This document shows positions 51,673 through 62,264 of a stretch of 64,000 nucleotides of DNA, one piece after another. Source of the DNA: Prochlorococcus marinus CUG1435 (GTDB taxonomy: Bacteria > Cyanobacteriota > Cyanobacteriia > PCC-6307 > Cyanobiaceae); the NCBI GenBank assembly GCA_017644375.1, contig JAEPLP010000001.1, positions 1,472,001-1,536,000 on the forward strand, given 5' to 3'. Numbering within the stretch: the stretch's first letter is position 1; each line of letters starts with the position of its first letter. The position numbers were made by a program, and so were the translations under genes. The notes beneath the pieces are model-generated. The model was not told the origin of the DNA. It made no database searches and saw only the letters and a list, made by a program, of their open reading frames with translations.

Positions 51673-52832
51673 TTATTTTGTTTAATTCTTGAGTAAATGA
51701 GAGATTTAGTCATTTGATTAAGTACTAATTTTCTTATAAAAAGAAAATTATTTAAAAGTACAAATGAAAATCTTCTTATTGGAAATAGGAGAGGGTTCCT
51801 ATTTGCAAAAAGAACGATCAAAGAGTCGGTTACTAAAATTGTAAAAATAATATCTAAAATCCTACTTGAAAAGTACTTGAATTTAAATAAGATCAAATCC
51901 ATCTTAGTAATAGCTATATTTTTATTAAAAATATCAAAAATAGTATTAACATCTCGCCAACAACTATTAAGGCCTTGACCGCCTACAGGATGAAACGTAT
52001 GGAATGAATCACCTACAAGAACAATTTTTTTTAAATTTAAAACTGGTAAATTCAAGGATAATGAGACAGGAAATATATTAAAACCTCCAATTATTTGATC
52101 TAACTTAAATTCAGAAGGCAAGATAGTTGATAAATTATCCATCAAAAAATTTTTATCAGAATTTAACCTTTCAATAGACTTTAATGTACTAGAAGTCCAA
52201 ATTACTTGATATAAGTTTTTTTCTAAAGGTAATAAAGCAAGTGGGCCTTCTTTTCTGAAAATTTCGTAAGCACGCTTTTCACAATTACCTCTAAGTATTA
52301 CCTTAAACGTTAAACAAGACTGATTATAGGATTTTTTTATATCTACAAAATTTATCAATTTTTTATCAAGTGAGTTTGCTCCAGTGGATAAGAATTGATA
52401 ATCAAATAATATTTTTTTACTCAACAATTTTTGTGGAGTCATAAAAAAAATATTTTCATAATTATCAATCTCTTGAAAAAATACATCCATAAGATCTGAA
52501 TGTTTAACTACCCACCCAATATTTCCAAGAGAACTTATATCGTCATCTAAATCAGAAATTGTTAAGTTGGTGAATGTTGAAGTTACACTGTCTGTTATTG
52601 AAAGAGTATCAAAGCCGAATAAGTATGGTTCTAATTTTTCCCAAAGTCGAAATTTAGATAAAATTTTTCTTGTTGAGTGAGTAATTGCATAAGTTTTATC
52701 TTTATCAATTAGTCTATCCTTTGTTAATAAATCAGTTAAAAAAATATCACAATCAAATTTTGAAAGTGCAATTGATAGTAATAAACCTGTTGGACCAGAA
52801 CCAACAATTTTAAAATTAAATTTTTTTTTCAT
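51669..52832 (-). CDS. FAD-dependent monooxygenase, UbiH/COQ6 family
   Basis: 387 residues. FAD Rossmann motif VGSGPTGLLLSIAL at the N-terminus and the second FAD motif VLVGDSFHTFHPVGGQGLN with the conserved GD and H-P-GQGLN. Family members hydroxylate aromatic quinone precursors; in cyanobacteria the substrate could be a plastoquinone or other ring compound and is not defined. C-terminus contains hydrophobic stretches (IIFTILVTDSLIVLFA) that may associate with the membrane. It leads the run DUF2949-DUF3038-DUF4335. Confidence 0.87.
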   Translation of the reverse strand: MKKKFNFKIVGSGPTGLLLSIALSKFDCDIFLTDLLTKDRLIDKDKTYAITHSTRKILSKFRLWEKLEPYLFGFDTLSITDSVTSTFTNLTISDLDDDISSLGNIGWVVKHSDLMDVFFQEIDNYENIFFMTPQKLLSKKILFDYQFLSTGANSLDKKLINFVDIKKSYNQSCLTFKVILRGNCEKRAYEIFRKEGPLALLPLEKNLYQVIWTSSTLKSIERLNSDKNFLMDNLSTILPSEFKLDQIIGGFNIFPVSLSLNLPVLNLKKIVLVGDSFHTFHPVGGQGLNSCWRDVNTIFDIFNKNIAITKMDLILFKFKYFSSRILDIIFTILVTDSLIVLFANRNPLLFPIRRFSFVLLNNFLFIRKLVLNQMTKSLIYSRIKQNK

Positions 52833-52851
52833 CGGATGATATAGTTATCAA

Positions 52852-53493
52852 CTATCTATTCAAGTAAATATAGCAAATTTCCTCGAATGCTGGTCTTAAT
52901 AAATAAGGGTACTCACCAACCCATAAATTAATTTCTGGCAACCAAGCATCAGTCAAATAAAAGTCTCTGTCAAAATTACGATAATTAGATGTTAATAAAC
53001 ATCTAATACTCGAACCCACTCTAATTTGACTGTGCTTATTTTCCATGGGGAAACTTAACTTTTCTAAATAACCATCTTCATCTTCTAATTCAAGGACTAA
53101 CCAAGTCCTTTTATTTTCAATTACTTCTAATCTACCTTGCCTATTAGATTGTTCTCTTGAACTTTCAATCTTTTCTGTTTTATAGATATCTGATACATAG
53201 CCATCAAATATAGAAAAAAATTTGTATTTTCTTAGTTGCAAATTCTTTCTACTTGATTCAAGAATTGGGCCCCAGATGATATACAAAAAGAAAGCTACAC
53301 ATAGCAATAACCAGAAATTATTTGTTTGATCTCCAGTTGAACTAATAATTAATGAAATGAATCCTCCAATGGAGGAAACTATTACTCTCTGAAGTATTTT
53401 TCTTGGATTACCCAGGGTGTATTTAAATTGACTTCCAGTACCAACTGCGGGAATAAGTTTTGAAATTTTATTAGAATTTATTGGAATTAGCAT
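52852..53493 (-). CDS. Conserved cyanobacterial membrane protein, unknown
   Basis: 213 residues. Two closely spaced membrane segments (about 36-53, VIVSSIGGFISLIISS, and 60-78, FWLLLCVAFFLYIIWGP), followed by a soluble beta-rich domain (WLVLELEDEDGYLEKLSFPM, RVGSSIRCLLTSNYRNF) ending DAWLPEINLWVGEYPYLLRP. No enzymatic motif. I know similar conserved cyanobacterial proteins only as hypotheticals. The downstream UbiH-like gene begins 20 bases later; dapB stands 2 bases upstream. Confidence 0.68.
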   Translation of the reverse strand: MLIPINSNKISKLIPAVGTGSQFKYTLGNPRKILQRVIVSSIGGFISLIISSTGDQTNNFWLLLCVAFFLYIIWGPILESSRKNLQLRKYKFFSIFDGYVSDIYKTEKIESSREQSNRQGRLEVIENKRTWLVLELEDEDGYLEKLSFPMENKHSQIRVGSSIRCLLTSNYRNFDRDFYLTDAWLPEINLWVGEYPYLLRPAFEEICYIYLNR

Positions 53494-53494
53494 A

Positions 53495-54343
53495 TTAAAA
53501 AATTAATTTTTCAAGTCCGTAAACTAAAGATTCATATTTACCTATTTTTTTAACCACTCGTAAAACACCAGGCATATAAGCCTTCCTATCAATTGTGTCA
53601 TGCTTAATTGTGTAAGTTTCACCTGGTGATCCCATGATTACTAACTGATGGGCTAATAATCCTGGTAATCGTACAGAATGTATATTGATTCCTGAATCTC
53701 TGACCCCACCTCGCACACCTGTTAGTGACTCAAACTCTTTTACTAAATTCTGATTAAATTTCTTCGGGTACTCTTCAATCATCTCTGCAGTTTTTATACA
53801 AGTTCCACTAGGAGAATCAGCCTTTTGATTATGATGCATCTCAATTAATTCAATATTGTCATAAAACTTTGCTGCTACAGATGCTGCCTGCTGAAGAAGA
53901 ACCATGCCTACTGAAAAATTAGGAATTATTGCACAACCAACAGATGCCTTCTGAGCAAAAACAGATAAATCTTTTATTTGCGAAGGGGTAAGACCTGTTG
54001 TTCCTACAACTGGTGATATACCATATGCGATAGCTGATCTTGTGTTCTCATATACAGAATCAGGATGAGTAAAATCAACCAGAACAGGTTTGATATTTTC
54101 ATTTCTGTAATTCTGACTAACTGAACATAAAGTTCCTTCAAAGTCATTTGAAACAAAAACATCACATTTTTTTACTTTCAATAATTCTGAAATATTTGAA
54201 CCCTTGTTCTTTTCGTTTATGTCAATTGCGGCAACAAGTTCACAATCTGTAGAATTTAATATAGTATTCACAACTTCGCTACCCATTCTGCCTAAAGCTC
54301 CGGAAACAAGTACTGGAATAGGTTTTTGAGAATTTTCAATCAT
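53495..54343 (-). CDS. dapB: 4-hydroxy-tetrahydrodipicolinate reductase
   Basis: Reduces HTPA toward tetrahydrodipicolinate in lysine and meso-diaminopimelate synthesis. 282 residues: NAD(P) motif [36 protein letters not shown], and the catalytic/substrate segment [20 protein letters not shown] (His-His and Lys). Close RxGxxPG-like end [15 protein letters not shown]. Divergent from chlH over 103 bases. Confidence 0.96.
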   Translation of the reverse strand: MIENSQKPIPVLVSGALGRMGSEVVNTILNSTDCELVAAIDINEKNKGSNISELLKVKKCDVFVSNDFEGTLCSVSQNYRNENIKPVLVDFTHPDSVYENTRSAIAYGISPVVGTTGLTPSQIKDLSVFAQKASVGCAIIPNFSVGMVLLQQAASVAAKFYDNIELIEMHHNQKADSPSGTCIKTAEMIEEYPKKFNQNLVKEFESLTGVRGGVRDSGINIHSVRLPGLLAHQLVIMGSPGETYTIKHDTIDRKAYMPGVLRVVKKIGKYESLVYGLEKLIF

Positions 54344-54446
54344 TTTTATAAAAAATCTTTTTTTAAAGGATGTTACACGCTATTTATATTGCACACAATA
54401 ACGTCTTTTCATTCGTAGTCTGGTAGAAATACTTAAAAGAAAATCA

Positions 54447-57400
54447 ATGTTTACGCAGGTCCGCTCAGCAAACCGCAGAGTATCTCCTGTTGAGGATAAC
54501 AAACACAAAGTTGTTATAAAAGCAGTTTATGTTGTCCTTGAGCCACAATACCAAAATTCCTTAACGGAAGCTGCAAAGTCAATAAATGAGATGAATGGGC
54601 CAATAGGCATTGATCTATGTGGTTATCTTATCGAAGAACTTAGAAATGAAAGTAACTATGAGGATTTTAAAGAAGATATAGCAAATGCAGATATATTTGT
54701 TGCTTCTCTAATATTTATAGAAGATCTGGCTCAAAAAGTAGTTGATGCAGTTTCTCCATACAAAGATAAGCTTAAAGCTTCAATTATCTTTCCCTCTATG
54801 CCAGAGGTTATGAGATTGAATAAACTAGGTTCTTTTAGTATGGCCCAACTTGGTCAATCTAAAAGTATTATTGGAGATTTAATAAAAAAGAAAAAAGAAT
54901 CTGATGGAGCAAGCTTCCAAGATTCAATGCTGAAACTATTAAATACATTACCTTCCATACTTAAATATTTACCCGTAGAAAAAGCTCAAGATGCTAGAAC
55001 ATTCATTCTGAGTTTTCAGTACTGGTTAGGTGGTACTACTGAAAATTTAAAAAACTTCTTGTTAATGATTTCTGAAAAGTACGCAGTTTCAGAAAACATA
55101 AAAGATCAAATAGAAGAATTCAAAATTCAAGACCCTGAGACATTCCCAGATTTGGGAATTTGGCATCCTCTTGCTCCCTGTATGTTTGAAAGTCTTAAAG
55201 AATATCAAAATTGGGAAAATAACAGAAAAGATATAAAACCTAAAGATGATAAAACCCCAACAATAGGTTTAGTGCTTCAAAGGAGTCATATAGTTACCGG
55301 AGATGATGCTCATTACGTTGCGGTTATTCAGGAACTGGAATATAGAGGAGCAAGAGTACTTCCTATCTTCTGTGGAGGTTTAGATTTTTCTAAGCCAGTC
55401 AATGAATTTTATTATGATTCATTTAATAAGGATATACCTATTGTAGATGGAGTAGTATCTTTGACAGGATTTGCATTGGTTGGAGGTCCAGCAAGACAAG
55501 ATCATCCTAAAGCTATTGATGCCCTCAAAAAGTTAAACAGGCCTTATATGGTAGCACTTCCATTAGTGTTTCAAACTACTCAAGAATGGGAAGATAGCGA
55601 CTTAGGATTACACCCAGTTCAGGTAGCTCTTCAAATCGCCATTCCTGAACTAGATGGGGCTATAGAACCCATAATTCTTTCAGGGCGAGACGATGCCACA
55701 GGTAAGGCACATACACTCCAAGATCGAGTAGATGTAATTGCTGAAAGAGCCATAAAATGGTCAACTTTAAGAGTAAAAAATAGAAAAGATAAAAAATTAG
55801 CTATTACTGTATTTAGTTTTCCTCCAGATAAAGGAAATGTAGGAACGGCAGCATATTTGAATGTTTTCGGTTCAATATACAGAGTACTTCTTGAAATGAA
55901 GTCAAAAGGTTATCAAATAGAAGGACTTCCAAGTAATTCAAAAGAATTAATGGAAAAGGTAATTAATAACCCTGAAGCCATGGATGGTTCACCAGAACTA
56001 AATATTGCTCATAAAATGTCAGTAAAAGAATATGAAGAGTTCACACCATATTCACAAAGACTTGAAGAAAATTGGGGTAAACCCCCTGGCAACCTAAATA
56101 GTGACGGACAAAATCTTCTTATATATGGAAAACATTTTGGAAATGTCTTTATAGGAGTTCAACCTACATTCGGTTATGAAGGTGATCCAATGAGATTACT
56201 TTATTCTAGAAGTGCAAGTCCTCACCATGGTTTTGCTGCTTATTACACTTATGTAGAAAAAATCTGGAGTGCTGATGCTGTTCTTCATTTTGGCACTCAC
56301 GGCTCACTTGAGTTTATGCCTGGGAAACAGATGGGAATGAGTGATACATGCTATCCAGATTCTCTAATAGGATCATTGCCTAATTTGTATTACTATGCTG
56401 CGAATAATCCCTCTGAGGCAACAATTGCGAAGAGAAGGGGATATGCCTCAACTATTAGCTATCTGACCCCTCCTGCAGAAAATGCTGGACTATATAAGGG
56501 ACTTAAAGAACTAAGCGAACTCGTCGCTTCATATCAACAATTAAGAGAAAATAGTAGGGGTATTCAAATTGTAAATGCAATAGTTGAGACTTCTAAACAA
56601 TGTAATCTTGACAAAGATGTCGAACTTCCTTCAAAACACGTAGAAGAACTTTCCATAGATGAAAGAGATTTATTTGTTGGGAATGTCTATAAACAGTTAA
56701 TGGAAATTGAAAGTAGATTATTACCATGTGGTCTCCATACGATTGGAGAAGCTCCAACTGCAGAAGAGGCGGTAGCAACACTTGTAAATATTGCCTCTAT
56801 AGAAAGAGAACAAGAGGAGTTAAGATCCCTTCCAGGACTACTTGCAGAATCAATAGGTCTGACTATTGAAAAAATTTATGATGGTAATAATAAAGGAGAA
56901 TTAAAATTTGTAGAGTTAAATGAAAAAATAATTAAAACAGCAAGAGAGTCGATTTTTGCAATGGTCAACTCTCTAAAAATTGTTGATGGCAGGGTTTATT
57001 TAGAAAAATCACTCCTTTCCAAACTTTTTGACTTCCTCAAAGTGTTTGGCTTAAATTTACCTACTCCTTGGCTAAGAATCTGTAGATTAAATGGATTTAA
57101 CGAAGTTAATCAGAAGGAATTAAATAAATTATTTGATTACCTACTTTTCTGTTTGGAACAGGTCTGTGCAGACCAAGAAATGGATAGCCTCATTAAAGCA
57201 TTAGATGGGAATTACGTTTTACCTGGACCAGGTGGAGATCCCATAAGAAATCCAGGTGTTTTGCCCAGTGGTAAAAATATCCATGCCCTTGATCCTCAAT
57301 CGATTCCAACTACAGCAGCAGTAGCTGCTGCAAAATCTGTTGTTGACAAATTAATTGAAAGACAAAAAGAAGAGCAAGGGAGTTGGCCTGAAACAATAGC

Positions 57401-58457
57401 TTGTGTTTTATGGGGTACTGACAATATCAAAACTTATGGAGAATCATTGGCACAAATCTTATGGTTTGTTGGGGTAAAACCAAAACCAGATTCGGTTGGG
57501 AGAATCAACAAATTAGAACTAATACCTTTACAAGAATTAGGTAGGCCAAGAATAGATGTAGTAGTTAACTGTTCTGGAGTATTTAGAGATCTATTTATCA
57601 ATCAAATGGCATTAATAGATCAGGCAGTCAAATTAGCTGCTGAGGCTGATGAACCTTTAGAATCAAATTTTGTAAGGAAACATTCATTAGAACAAGCAGA
57701 AAAAGAAGGTACCTCTATTAGAGAAGCTTCAGCGAGAGTATTCTCTAATGCAAGCGGTAGCTACAGTTCAAACGTTAATTTAGCTGTTGAAAATTCAACA
57801 TGGGAGGAAGAAAATGAATTACAAGAAATGTATTTATCACGAAAAACATATGCTTTTAATGCAGATAATCCAGGTGAAATGAATCAAAAGAGAGAGGTAT
57901 TTGAATCTGTAATGAAAACAGCAGATGTTACATTTCAAAACCTTGATTCTTCAGAAATTTCCCTGACAGATGTAAGTCACTATTTCGACTCAGATCCAAC
58001 AAAATTAATTAAAACTCTAAGAGATGATGGCAAAGAACCAAATAGCTATATAGCTGACACTACAACTTCCAATGCACAAGTTAGAACACTCGGAGAAACT
58101 ATCAGATTAGACTCAAGGACAAAACTTTTAAATCCCAAATGGTATGAAGGTATGCTCAAGTCAGGTTATGAGGGAGTTAGAGAACTTTCTAACAGACTTA
58201 ATTACACTCTTGGTTGGAGTGCAACAAGTGGTCAAGTAGATAATTTTGTATATGAAGAAACTAATGAAACATTTATAAATGATGAAGAGATGAGGAAAAG
58301 ATTAATGGATCTAAACCCGAATAGTTTTAGAAGAATAGTTGGCACTTTACTAGAGGTTAATGGTAGAGGATATTGGGAAACATCAGATGAAAATATAGAA
58401 CAGTTAAAAGAACTTTACCAAGAGGTAGAAGATAAAATCGAAGGCGTTAAAGAATAA
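54447..58457 (+). CDS. chlH: Magnesium chelatase subunit H
   Basis: Porphyrin-binding subunit that inserts Mg into protoporphyrin IX with the ChlI/ChlD ATPases, the first committed step to chlorophyll. 1336 residues, full length. Segments shared with Cob[85 protein letters not shown]-type region [19 protein letters not shown]. The N-terminal DUF3479-type domain (about 25-190) marks ChlH rather than CobN. Substrate comes from HemJ (5.7 kb); the downstream cyclase is AcsF (40.4 kb). Confidence 0.98.
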   Translation: MFTQVRSANRRVSPVEDNKHKVVIKAVYVVLEPQYQNSLTEAAKSINEMNGPIGIDLCGYLIEELRNESNYEDFKEDIANADIFVASLIFIEDLAQKVVDAVSPYKDKLKASIIFPSMPEVMRLNKLGSFSMAQLGQSKSIIGDLIKKKKESDGASFQDSMLKLLNTLPSILKYLPVEKAQDARTFILSFQYWLGGTTENLKNFLLMISEKYAVSENIKDQIEEFKIQDPETFPDLGIWHPLAPCMFESLKEYQNWENNRKDIKPKDDKTPTIGLVLQRSHIVTGDDAHYVAVIQELEYRGARVLPIFCGGLDFSKPVNEFYYDSFNKDIPIVDGVVSLTGFALVGGPARQDHPKAIDALKKLNRPYMVALPLVFQTTQEWEDSDLGLHPVQVALQIAIPELDGAIEPIILSGRDDATGKAHTLQDRVDVIAERAIKWSTLRVKNRKDKKLAITVFSFPPDKGNVGTAAYLNVFGSIYRVLLEMKSKGYQIEGLPSNSKELMEKVINNPEAMDGSPELNIAHKMSVKEYEEFTPYSQRLEENWGKPPGNLNSDGQNLLIYGKHFGNVFIGVQPTFGYEGDPMRLLYSRSASPHHGFAAYYTYVEKIWSADAVLHFGTHGSLEFMPGKQMGMSDTCYPDSLIGSLPNLYYYAANNPSEATIAKRRGYASTISYLTPPAENAGLYKGLKELSELVASYQQLRENSRGIQIVNAIVETSKQCNLDKDVELPSKHVEELSIDERDLFVGNVYKQLMEIESRLLPCGLHTIGEAPTAEEAVATLVNIASIEREQEELRSLPGLLAESIGLTIEKIYDGNNKGELKFVELNEKIIKTARESIFAMVNSLKIVDGRVYLEKSLLSKLFDFLKVFGLNLPTPWLRICRLNGFNEVNQKELNKLFDYLLFCLEQVCADQEMDSLIKALDGNYVLPGPGGDPIRNPGVLPSGKNIHALDPQSIPTTAAVAAAKSVVDKLIERQKEEQGSWPETIACVLWGTDNIKTYGESLAQILWFVGVKPKPDSVGRINKLELIPLQELGRPRIDVVVNCSGVFRDLFINQMALIDQAVKLAAEADEPLESNFVRKHSLEQAEKEGTSIREASARVFSNASGSYSSNVNLAVENSTWEEENELQEMYLSRKTYAFNADNPGEMNQKREVFESVMKTADVTFQNLDSSEISLTDVSHYFDSDPTKLIKTLRDDGKEPNSYIADTTTSNAQVRTLGETIRLDSRTKLLNPKWYEGMLKSGYEGVRELSNRLNYTLGWSATSGQVDNFVYEETNETFINDEEMRKRLMDLNPNSFRRIVGTLLEVNGRGYWETSDENIEQLKELYQEVEDKIEGVKE

Positions 58458-58464
58458 TATTTTA

Positions 58465-59319
58465 TTACTTTCTGTTAACCCTATCAGAAACTTTTAGAAT
58501 TTGATAATTCAGTTTTACATTGTGAACTCTCACAATATCGATATTAAAATGTGAACAAAGACAAGTTATTGCCAATGTTCCAATATCTCTATTTTTAGGA
58601 TTTATTTCATTTAAAATTTCTCCTATAAATCTTTTCCTTGATGCACCGATTAGGATTGGGAAATTTAATTTTTTGAATACGTCCAAGTTTTTTAAAATTT
58701 CAATATTTTGATTTATATCTTTTGAAAAACCAATTCCAGGATCTACAATAATATTATTTTTTGATATTTTTTTTTCTAAAGCATTTTTTATCAGGATCTC
58801 AAGAGAGGACTTAACTTCACTTAATACATTATTGTATTTAGAAAGTTCATTCATATTTTGACTATTACCGCGACTGTGAGTAATAACAAATGGGCAATTA
58901 AATTTTGAAACCACATCCAAAATTTCCTTATCCCTTCTTCCTCCAGTAATATCATTTATCCAATTAGCGCCATTTAAAAGTGCTTCGTAAGCAACATCAG
59001 AATTAAATGTATCAATAGAAATTAAAACATCTGGATATTCAGATTTTATTAATTTTAAATAAGGAATCAACCTTTTTTTTTCTATGCTTGACCCTACTTC
59101 TTCGGCTCCAGGCCTAGTACTTTGAGCACCAAGATCAATAATATCAACTCCATTATGCAAAAATTGATTAACTTGATCTAATACCTTTTTTGAAGTATTT
59201 AAATCTCCACCATCACTAAATGAGTCAGGAGTTAAATTAATAACCCCCATAATTGAAGTCTTTTTTCTCCAGCCTTTAGGCCATGGATTTTTCTTATTTG
59301 TAATTTGCAATTCTTGCAA
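58465..59319 (-). CDS. folP: Dihydropteroate synthase
   Basis: Condenses p-aminobenzoate with the pterin diphosphate in folate synthesis. 284 residues: [62 protein letters not shown] and [11 protein letters not shown] near the C-terminus, all standard. The start seems to be TTG at 59319, which overlaps the end of tpiA by 26 bases; another TTG at 59310 is possible. No ATG precedes the conserved core. Folate produced here supports MetH and Fmt. Confidence 0.95.
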   Translation of the reverse strand: MQELQITNKKNPWPKGWRKKTSIMGVINLTPDSFSDGGDLNTSKKVLDQVNQFLHNGVDIIDLGAQSTRPGAEEVGSSIEKKRLIPYLKLIKSEYPDVLISIDTFNSDVAYEALLNGANWINDITGGRRDKEILDVVSKFNCPFVITHSRGNSQNMNELSKYNNVLSEVKSSLEILIKNALEKKISKNNIIVDPGIGFSKDINQNIEILKNLDVFKKLNFPILIGASRKRFIGEILNEINPKNRDIGTLAITCLCSHFNIDIVRVHNVKLNYQILKVSDRVNRK

Positions 59320-60019
59320 AACTATTAGGATCTAATGAAGCCCCCCCAACTAAGACTCCATCTATATCACTCATCGACATGATTTCATCAATATTATTTG
59401 GTTTAACTGATCCCCCATATTGAATAATCACATCTTCAAAACCTATTAATTTACGAATCAAAGAACAAATCTGATTAGCATCTTTAGCCTCACATGTTTT
59501 ACCTGTACCAATAGCCCAAATTGGTTCATAGGCAACTATGAGATTTGATGGGTCTGTATTTTCAAGCCCTTGTTCAACCTGTCTAGTAATAACTCTAATT
59601 GCTTCTCCTCTTTCTCTTTGTTCTAATGTTTCTCCAACACAAACTATAGGAGTAAGTCCACTAGATTGAGCAAAAACTGCTCTTTTATTAATTTGTTCAT
59701 CACTTTCACTAAAATATTTCCTAGGTTCACTATGACCAACTATTGCATATGAAACTCCATGCTCTAAAAGCATTTTTGGAGATATTTCAGCTGTAAATGC
59801 TCCTTTATCTTCCCAATGAATATTTTGACTGGAAATATTTAAATAATCGAAATCAGAATGATTAGCAACGGTTGAAATAGCTGTAAAAGGTGGAGCAATA
59901 ACAATTTTGCGATCATCCATTATGTTTTTTATTAAAGGGATGAACTCCTCCAAATATGACTTTGCTTCAGCACAAGTCATGTGCATTTTCCAATTACCAG
60001 CAATAACAGATTTTCTCAA
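59294..60019 (-). CDS. tpiA: Triosephosphate isomerase
   Basis: Interconverts dihydroxyacetone phosphate and glyceraldehyde-3-phosphate in glycolysis and the Calvin cycle. 241 residues: AGNWKMHMT (catalytic Lys), [18 protein letters not shown] (catalytic His), [13 protein letters not shown] (catalytic Glu), and [23 protein letters not shown]. Start appears to be TTG at 60019 (reading [10 protein letters not shown]). The final codons overlap folP. Confidence 0.96.
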   Translation of the reverse strand: MRKSVIAGNWKMHMTCAEAKSYLEEFIPLIKNIMDDRKIVIAPPFTAISTVANHSDFDYLNISSQNIHWEDKGAFTAEISPKMLLEHGVSYAIVGHSEPRKYFSESDEQINKRAVFAQSSGLTPIVCVGETLEQRERGEAIRVITRQVEQGLENTDPSNLIVAYEPIWAIGTGKTCEAKDANQICSLIRKLIGFEDVIIQYGGSVKPNNIDEIMSMSDIDGVLVGGASLDPNSFARIANYK

Positions 60020-60071
60020 AATATTATCTCCAAGAAAATTATATTAATATAGATTGAGCTTAATCTGCTAT

Positions 60072-60248
60072 CTATTCAAAAATTAATTCATTTTTTAGAA
60101 ATATAACTTTATCTCCCTTTTTTAACTTTCTCCCTCTACGAGTTTCAATTACACCATTAACTATGACAGAACCAGAATTAATAAGAATTTTAGCCTCACC
60201 TCCAGAAGATACCAAATTTTTCCATTTTAAGAATTGAACTAATTTCAT
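60072..60248 (-). CDS. S4-domain RNA-binding protein (YbcJ/RlbA-like)
   Basis: 58 residues, ATG at 60248 and TAG at 60072, too short for many gene finders. MKLVQFLKWKNLVSSGGEAK, then GSVIVNGVIETRRGRKLKKG and DKVIFLKNELIF, which match the minimal S4 domain of YbcJ-type proteins: GGEAK/G-V-NG-ET-RRGRKL is diagnostic. Probably binds rRNA or tRNA. Located between tpiA and the divergent ABC transporter. Confidence 0.85.
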   Translation of the reverse strand: MKLVQFLKWKNLVSSGGEAKILINSGSVIVNGVIETRRGRKLKKGDKVIFLKNELIFE

Positions 60249-60306
60249 TGTTTTTTATACCAGAAGATATTGATAAAGTAGGATTAATAATAAAATATAT
60301 AATATC

Positions 60307-62013
60307 TTGAGATTAATACCTCCAGTCAGACCATATTCAAATAGGTTTATTAAAGGTTTTCTTTGCATGCTTATTTACGTAGCTTGTTGGCCTTTGCTAG
60401 CTTATTTTGCAGGAAACTTAATCCCAGCAATTGGATCTGGTAATCTTTCAAAAGTTTCTAGCATAATAATTAAGTCTTTAGTAGTATTTTTAATTCAAAA
60501 AACTGCTCAATTTGGACAAGATGTTTTCATAGCTAAACCTTCATTAGAAATAAGTGAAGTAATGAGAGGAAATTTATTTAGCAAAATTCAAAAAATAGAT
60601 ATGAATTCTGTTAAAAAAATATCCGCAGGAGATATCACATATAGACTTACAGAAGATGTAGATAGAGTAAGCGAAGTAATTTATAAAACAGCTCAGGATA
60701 CTATTCCTTGTACCTTACAATTATTGGCTGTAATAATATATATGTTTTATTTAGATTGGTCACTTACAATATCAACATTTGTATTGGCACCACTGATTAT
60801 TCTTTCAGTTAATAGTTTTGGGAAAAGAGTTTTATTTGCTTCTGAAAAGAGTCAAGAGACAACAAGTAACTTAGCAGGTTTAATAGGCGAATCTATGAAT
60901 GGCATGTCAACAATAAGAGCTTTTGCTGCCGAAAATTGGATTGAGAATAGATTTTATAAAAGGTTAAGTGCGAATAAAAATGCAAAATTTAAAACATTAA
61001 AATTACTTGCATATCAACATCCAGTCGTAGGGTTTATAGAAGCATTTGGAATATTAGCAATATTAGGTTTAGGCGCAGCAAGAATTAACCTAGGGCTTCT
61101 AACAAGTGAAGAATTTAGTAGTTTTTTTGCTGCAATACTAATGCTTATTGATCCAATAAGTCATGTAAGTACAAATTTTAATGACTATAAACAAGCAGAG
61201 GCTTCGATTAAAAGGTTGAAAAAAATAAATTTAGAACCTATTGAAGATGATAAAGAAGATTTAATAAGGGTATCAAATATTGAAGGGGGAATAAGTTTCA
61301 AGAAAGTTAATTTTGAGTACAAAAAAAATAATCAAGTTCTTAGAAATATAAATTTAGAAATTAAAAAAGGGGAAGTTACGGCTTTTGTTGGAGCTTCGGG
61401 GGCTGGCAAAAGTACAATGATGGCTTTGATATTAAAATTTATAACTCCAAATTATGGAGATGTATTTATTGATAATATAAATCTTAAATTATTAAAAACA
61501 AAAGACATAAGAAAAAACATTGCTCTAGTTCAACAACAGCCTTTTTTATTTTCGGGAAAAATTATTGATGTAATAAAAATGGGTAGGAAATTTACTAAAG
61601 AAGAAGTTATAGAATCAGCAAAAATAGCTAATGCTCACCTCTTCATTCAAAAGCTACCAGATAAATATGAAACTGAAATAACTGAAAGAGGGTCAAATTT
61701 TTCAGGAGGTCAGATCCAAAGGATAGCTATTGCAAGAGCAATTCTTGGAAACCCATCAATTCTCCTTTTAGATGAAGCTACTAGTGCATTAGATGCAGAA
61801 TCAGAATCAGAAGTTCAAGAAGGACTCAACCGAGCAATGAAAAATAGAACTGTTATCGTAATTGCTCATAGATTAGCCACAACTCAAGAGGCAGATAAGA
61901 TTGTTGTATTCGATAAAGGTGAAATAATTGAGGTTGGAAAACATATTGATTTACTAAATAAAAAAGGAATTTATAAAGAATTATGTGAAAAACAGTTGAT
62001 AAAAAAAATATAA
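60307..62013 (+). CDS. ABC exporter half-transporter (MsbA/TAP-like)
   Basis: 568 residues: membrane domain with six segments (about 10-290), then ATP-binding domain with Walker A GASGAGKST, Q-loop LVQQQPFLFSG, signature FSGGQIQRIAIARAI, Walker B ILLLDEATSALD and switch His IAHRLAT. Substrate unknown; similar cyanobacterial/plastid proteins are called TAP1-like and may export lipids, peptides or other hydrophobic compounds. Start TTG at 60307 (MRLIPPVRPYSN). Must homodimerise, since no partner is adjacent. Confidence 0.93.
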   Translation: MRLIPPVRPYSNRFIKGFLCMLIYVACWPLLAYFAGNLIPAIGSGNLSKVSSIIIKSLVVFLIQKTAQFGQDVFIAKPSLEISEVMRGNLFSKIQKIDMNSVKKISAGDITYRLTEDVDRVSEVIYKTAQDTIPCTLQLLAVIIYMFYLDWSLTISTFVLAPLIILSVNSFGKRVLFASEKSQETTSNLAGLIGESMNGMSTIRAFAAENWIENRFYKRLSANKNAKFKTLKLLAYQHPVVGFIEAFGILAILGLGAARINLGLLTSEEFSSFFAAILMLIDPISHVSTNFNDYKQAEASIKRLKKINLEPIEDDKEDLIRVSNIEGGISFKKVNFEYKKNNQVLRNINLEIKKGEVTAFVGASGAGKSTMMALILKFITPNYGDVFIDNINLKLLKTKDIRKNIALVQQQPFLFSGKIIDVIKMGRKFTKEEVIESAKIANAHLFIQKLPDKYETEITERGSNFSGGQIQRIAIARAILGNPSILLLDEATSALDAESESEVQEGLNRAMKNRTVIVIAHRLATTQEADKIVVFDKGEIIEVGKHIDLLNKKGIYKELCEKQLIKKI

Positions 62014-62043
62014 CTCTATTTTATTTAGTAAATACTTAAACCT

Positions 62044-62256
62044 ATGAGTGAAATCAAAAATGATTCAAAAAACCCAGTTTTAACCTTTGAAGGGAAAAAA
62101 TATTTAATAAATGAACTTTCTAATGAGATAAAAGAATCTATAAAAGCTTTGCAAATAGCGGAAACACAACTTAAGATGCATGAGGATACTTTGAAATTAC
62201 TTTCAATAAGTCGAAATGCTTTAGCTAATCAATTAAGAGATAAATTAAAAAATTAA
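62044..62256 (+). CDS. DUF6447-type small protein
   Basis: 70 residues: NPVLTFEGKKYLINELSNEI, then KALQIAETQLKMHEDTLKLL and SISRNALANQLRDKL. Helical coiled-coil after a short beta-like opening; the pattern (F-GK-Y-L-LS, Q-A-TARNAY-NALK) matches DUF6447 as I remember it. Soluble, function unknown. 30 bases downstream of the ABC transporter, same strand; convergent with carB. Confidence 0.7.
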   Translation: MSEIKNDSKNPVLTFEGKKYLINELSNEIKESIKALQIAETQLKMHEDTLKLLSISRNALANQLRDKLKN

Positions 62257-62264
62257 TATTAAAT

